Shown here one piece after another: positions 59,537 through 64,000 of a stretch of 64,000 nt of DNA. This DNA is from Phytophthora colocasiae (taxonomy: Eukaryota > Oomycota > Peronosporomycetes > Peronosporales > Peronosporaceae). Each line of letters begins with the position of its first letter. Position 1 is the stretch's first letter. A model generated the notes under the pieces. It was not told where the DNA came from, did no database searches, and was given only the letters and a program-made list of their open reading frames with translations. The position numbers and the translations under genes are program-made. Location of the stretch: positions 186,001 to 250,000 of the forward strand of contig JAGKQI010000087.1 in assembly GCA_018806915.1 (NCBI GenBank), given 5' to 3'.

Positions 59537-62500
59537 GCAAGTCGATCGTGTAGGCAGCGCCGTGCCTACTCAGGACCTTGAAGGGTCCAATGAAGCGATG
59601 CTTCAACTTGTTGCTCACCGTGGAGCTAACAGTGTTAAGAGGTAGGTTCCTAGTGTCGAGTAGCACTAAGTCACCCACATTAAATACACTTAAGTTTCCT
59701 CTCCCATGTTGGTCTGAGTACTCCTTTTGCTTGTCCTGTGCGAGTGCCATTGCATCTCGCACCTGGCTGATCACATTCAGCCTGTTGCCGACAAATGTCG
59801 ACAACTTCTTCCGCAGCGCGGCTGGTTCCACACCGGAAACCTGGGAGGAAAGCTCTTTCCGAGCCTCTCCCCCACTTACTCGAAGCCGCGGTGCCCCCAC
59901 CCAGTGTGAGCGGCACCAGGGGGTTCCGAAGCCCGTTCAAGTAGAACGGCGTGAACCCCGTTGACGCGTGTACCGCGTTGTTGAGTGAAAACTCAACCAT
60001 AGGCAGCTGCGCTGACCAAGAGCGCGGCGCCTCAGCGCAAACACTGCGCAGCACGTCCTCAACCACTCGGTTGACGCGCTCAGTCTGACCATCGGTCTGC
60101 GGATGGTCCGCTGTTGACATCGTCAACCGTGTTCCAAGCAATTGGAACAGCGTTTTCCAAAACGCAGCGGTAAACCGCGGGTCGCGGTCAGAGACAACAG
60201 TCTCAGGCAGCCCGTGATAGCGGAAGACGCTATCAAGGAACAACTTCGCAGTTTGTTCCCCGGTAATGGTCTCAGAGACCGGAGCAAGATGCACCATCTT
60301 GCTCAACCGGCATACAAACACCACAATGCCGGTGTTCTTCTGGTCATCGACCGGAAGGCCGAAGACAAAGTCGAGACTCATCGACTTCCAGCAGTCCATT
60401 GGGACTGGCAGGCTCTGCAGCGGAGCCGACGCGTGCCCCGCAGGCTTCACGCGCTGACATGTTTCACATGTCTTGATGTACTTGGCCACCCACTTGTACA
60501 TGTGGGCCCACCAAAACATCTGAGAGACCCCGTGATAGGTCTTCTCTCGGCCCAAGTGGCCACTCGAAGGCACATCATGTGCCTCGTGAAGTATATCATA
60601 CTTCAGATCCTCGTCGTTTGGAACAACGACCCGCGGAGGATCCCGGGCTCCACCCGATAGTGGAGCAGGCCATCGGCCCACTCATAGCGGTGGAGTCGTG
60701 CCCGCTGTCGAGGCGTAAGCCATTCGACCTTGGCATCCGTGCCAGCGGACAAATACCTCACAATAGGGGCGAGAGTCTCATCGTCCCGATACGCCAAGCG
60801 TATTCGATCGTAAAGATCCGTCGTGGCCCGACTAATATGAGCGAACTCATAGTCGGGCCTGCGCGACAAAGCGTCGGCAAGCGTGTTGAGCTTGCCAGGC
60901 TTGTATTCAACGCGGAAGTTATACTCCGCGAAGAATGACAGCCAACGCGCCATCCGCTGCGATAAGTGCGGCGTATGGATGGCTGTCCGCAAGGACGCGT
61001 GGTCCGTATAGACCACAAAGGGCCTTGAGCCCAGAAGATGCACCCTGAACTTGACAAGGGCATACTTCATCGACAAGAGTTCCTTGTCGTGAACGGGATA
61101 ATTCCGTTCGGCAGCCTTCAGCTGCCTGGACTGGAACGAGATCACCCTATCTCGTCCCTCATCGTCCTGTTGCAATAGCGCACAGCCAATTGCATAGTCG
61201 GAAGCGTCACAGACAACGCTAAACGACTTGGCATCGTCCGGCAACGCCAGGACGGGCGCGCATTGCAAGCTCGCCTTGATGCTGTCAAAAGCATCCTGGT
61301 GCTGGCGCTCCCAGCACCACTCGGCCTCCTTCTTCAGAAGGTCCGACAAAGGCTTTGCGAGTCCCGCATAGCCAGCACTGTACTTGTGCAAGTAGTTGGC
61401 TAAGCCCAACCACTTCCTCAGGTCCTTCTGTGACCGAGGAACAGGCCATGCCGCAATGGCTTTGACCTTGTCAGGATCCGCTCGGACCCCGACGCTGCTG
61501 ACGAAGCAGCCGAGGACCTTAATCTCCTCAGCTGCGAAGACGCACTTGTCGATGTTGGCATAGAGCTTGTTAGCTCTCATGACCTCAAACACTCGACGGA
61601 GGTGCTCTCGATGCACCTCTATAGCCGTCTTGCCTCCCTCGGCACGGCTATGGACGAATATATCGTCAAAGTACGTCTGCGTGAACGCACGCAAAGGTCT
61701 AAACAACTGTGTGACCAAGCGATTGAAGGTCGCTGGTGCGTTGGATAGACCTTGTGGCATTACCAGCCACTCCCAGAGCATACCGCTCGGCGTGCTCACG
61801 GCTGTGAGCGGGATATCACACTCCCGCATCAGGATCTGGTAATATCCATCCACCAGATCCAGCGCGCTATACAGCGTGCAGCCGGCCATGTTGTTCAACA
61901 ACACATCCTTGCGAGGGATCGGCGTCTGTGCTGGCACAGTCGCGCTGTTCAGCTTGTTGTAAGCATGAACCAGACGCCACTTCCCGTTCGGCTTGCGAAC
62001 GCAGAAGGTTGGCGTCGAGTGCGGGGACTTCGATTCCCGCACCATTCCCGCTTTCGCCTTAGCGGCGAAGAACGCGTCAATGACGTCGCTCTGCTCTCGG
62101 GGCAGGGGCCATTGACGCGTGACACAATACTTTGTGCCTGGCACGAGATCAATCTCGTGCCTGATCCCTCGGTCTGGTGGGAGCTTTGAGGGTGGGTCCT
62201 TAGACACCACGTCCTCAAACTCCTTCACTAAAGGATACAACGGATCCTTCGGATTCTTCAGAATCTCGGAGCCCGTGCGCGACGCACGCTGCTTCCGGAA
62301 CTCCTCCAGGACGTCTTCGTCCATCACTGAGGAGGAGTTCAACTCCTCTGGAGTGGGCTCCGGCCTAAGGAGAACCATCTCCGATATCTCCCCGGCCTTC
62401 AACTCGGCCAGGAAGTCCTCCATCGCGACTTCCTCGAGGTTCAATAGCTCTGATACCTCAGGCAGGGGTGCCAACTCGATGGCCCCCGCCTTCACGCGAT

Positions 62501-63629
62501 GCCCGGTCACGCCGTCAAAGATGTGATAGCATTCTTCGACCGGCTGTGACCTAGGAGCCTTTAGCTCCTGTCCCAAGTCCTCGTGGACTTCTTCGGGATG
62601 GTATTCTACCAACCCCGGCTTACGACCATGGCGTGGGGTTAACTTACCCACGCCAGGTGATGCCACTACGATGGCATCACGAGCCCTCATGGCTCCGTGC
62701 GGAACTGCGTTATCCGCATCGGAAGCACCCTTGGTGTCTTCCTGATCAGTTATGGTCTGAGCGACCTTGCGTGGAACTACTTCTCTCACGCCTGGTGATG
62801 CCACTACTTCGGCATCACGAGCCCTCGTGGCTCCATGCGGAACTCTGTTACCCGCATCAGTTATGGTCTGAGCGACCTGGCGTCGAACTACTTCTCGTAC
62901 GCCTGGCGATGCCACTACTTCGGCATCGCGAGCCACCTTGGCTTCCTGCGGAACTCTTTCATCCGCTTGTGGACCTAAGTTACCCACCTGGTTAGTGCTC
63001 TCGGGCACTACCACAGTCGCAGCATGTACATCGCTGCGACTTCGTGCGTGGGGCCCTGCTGTCGTTGCAGACCCACACGTAGGGCAAGGGCCTCCGCCCG
63101 TTGCCCCGGCCATCCATGGCCCACGATCACTTCTCGTGTGGGGCGATGTAGCACCAACTACACCAGCCCCCAAATACTCCTCGGACGCTGCCGCGTCCTG
63201 GCGGTTCCAGCGAACGCCCTTAGTCCTGACAGAGGTGGGAACATGACTCACCAAAGCTCTGTCAGAGACTGCAGGCCGGCTAGCCCCAATGGCTTTGCCG
63301 CGCCAATCGATCCAGGGCTCGTGCTTCTCAAGCCACGGCATCCCTAGGATCAAGTCGTACTTGTCCATCTCGAGGACAATGAACGACTCCACGCTGTCGA
63401 AGTCCTCAAACTTCACAGCCAGGTCCACCTGGACCTTTGGTACTTCCACCACCGTACCATCGGCTAGTCGTACGGCGACTAGCCCACTTCCCTCGCTCTC
63501 ACGTAGAGCGTCCTCAAACTTGCCGCGATTCCTCGCGACAGTTTGTCGGCGAGCAAAGTTCTTGCTCGCCCCAGAGTCTATCAAGACTCTAAAGGGGTTG
63601 TTAAACCCCCGTACACTCGCGTGTACCAC
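58692..63629 (-). pseudogene. Gypsy-2 Pol, right copy
   Basis: 63629-60603 is one open frame of 1008 codons: protease (VLIDSGASKNF, near 63580), repeat-containing spacer, RT with YFDDIFVHS (near 61665), RNase H (VCDASDYAIGCALL). A missing C near 60640 (ATCCCGGG against ATCCCCGGG in the left copy) shifts the frame. Integrase continues at 60681-59890: HLGREKTYHG, SLDFVFGLP, SDRDPRF, TDGQTERVN. A second shift near 59890 leads to the C-terminal region (HRFIGPFKVL, YTIDLPKSM, THPTFYVGRLK), and a third register gives the chromodomain at 58895-58692 (YHVERVL, LRVKWRGYP, STWEP). So the domains are complete, but at least three lesions are present. Confidence 0.88.
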
Positions 63630-63639
63630 CAGCAGCCCA

Positions 63640-64000
63640 CCGCTGCCCTTCTCCGCTTTGAGAGTCCCAAGACTCTCTGGGGCTAAGTCTCCACTGCGTG
63701 TGCCTCCCGCACCACCCGCATGGGGACTTAGTGTTTCCCCAGTAGGGCGCCCCGCCCCTACTGGTCCCCGGAGTTCCCCTGACTCTTGGGCGCCGGCTTC
63801 TTCCAGCGGCCCTTAGAGCCCTGAGGCTTGGAAAACCTCTTCCATTGACCCCCAGAGGGGCAGACACGTGCGAAGTGTCCGAAACGCCCGCACTCGAAAC
63901 AGCGGATGCGTTTCTGCTCGGCGAGCCCCAAGTCCATAGGGGCTGGTCCCGAGCCTGCTCCATTCCCAGGAGCACTGGCCGACGCCGTCGTCGGCCCGCT
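63640..64000 (-). pseudogene. Gypsy-2 Gag end, right copy (partial)
   Basis: The C-terminal part of gag, with the CCHC knuckle region at about 63860-63905 (CFECGRFGHFARVC), enters from the window edge. Two single-base insertions relative to the left copy (CCCCCAGAGGGGC against CCCCAGAGGGC at about 63848-63858) change the register just after the knuckle. Confidence 0.7.

Larger units (their letters stand above)
56906..64000 (-). mobile_element. Ty3/gypsy element gypsy-2, right copy (runs off window)
   Basis: Contains the 3' LTR (shared), the convergent accessory ORF, a pol with chromodomain and the end of gag; its 5' LTR lies beyond the window. It matches the left copy over 60227-64000. Confidence 0.85.

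Overview
The window looks like a repeat-rich, gene-poor stretch of an oomycete genome, most likely a Phytophthora-type species. Three things point there: short introns (about 55-80 nt) in a tandem family of bZIP-plus-START-like genes resembling the oomycete 'M96 mating-specific' proteins; chromodomain Ty3/gypsy and Ty1/copia elements; and a tyrosine-recombinase (Ngaro/DIRS-type) retroelement. Family names are from memory of protein motifs; no search was run.

Layout. 1-734: no gene, but a perfect 40-bp inverted repeat. 735-4890: decayed Ngaro-like element on the minus strand. 5649-18356: a Ty1/copia element (+), cut in its reverse transcriptase by an apparently intact Ty3/gypsy element on the minus strand (8827-16687). 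The gypsy element carries an extra ORF pointing the opposite way to gag-pol. 18600-20707: one broken and one intact M96-like gene. 20838-33793: a third bZIP gene split by a Ngaro-like element (21125-32982). That element has the diagnostic A1-ORFs-B1-A2-B2 split direct repeats, and its B2 repeat is itself split by a young LTR element with gag but no pol (26989-32946). 34021-36480: two damaged M96-like genes (+). 36771-44688: an M96-like gene on the minus strand whose only visible lesion is a 6.5-kb Mutator-like element (37195-43697) with 9-bp target duplication and short TIRs. That element encodes a transposase fused to a Ulp1/SUMO-type protease. 44958-45540: probable LINE 3' fragment. 45782-46691: a bZIP gene with a one-base frameshift. 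46699-48135: an intact M96-like gene (-). 48436-49404: a 5'-truncated M96-like gene. 49400-52292: fragment of a third gypsy family. 52293-64000: two copies of a second chromodomain gypsy family in tandem, sharing one LTR (56906-57222); the right copy again carries an ORF opposite to pol.

The host content is one M96-like gene array. Members repeatedly share the exon plan bZIP / START first half / START second half. Most have been interrupted, truncated or mutated, and two (19320-20707 and 46699-48135) look intact. The most unusual signals are the convergent accessory ORF present in two different gypsy families, the transposase-Ulp1 fusion, and the pol-less LTR element whose LTR encodes a SUMO-interaction-like motif.
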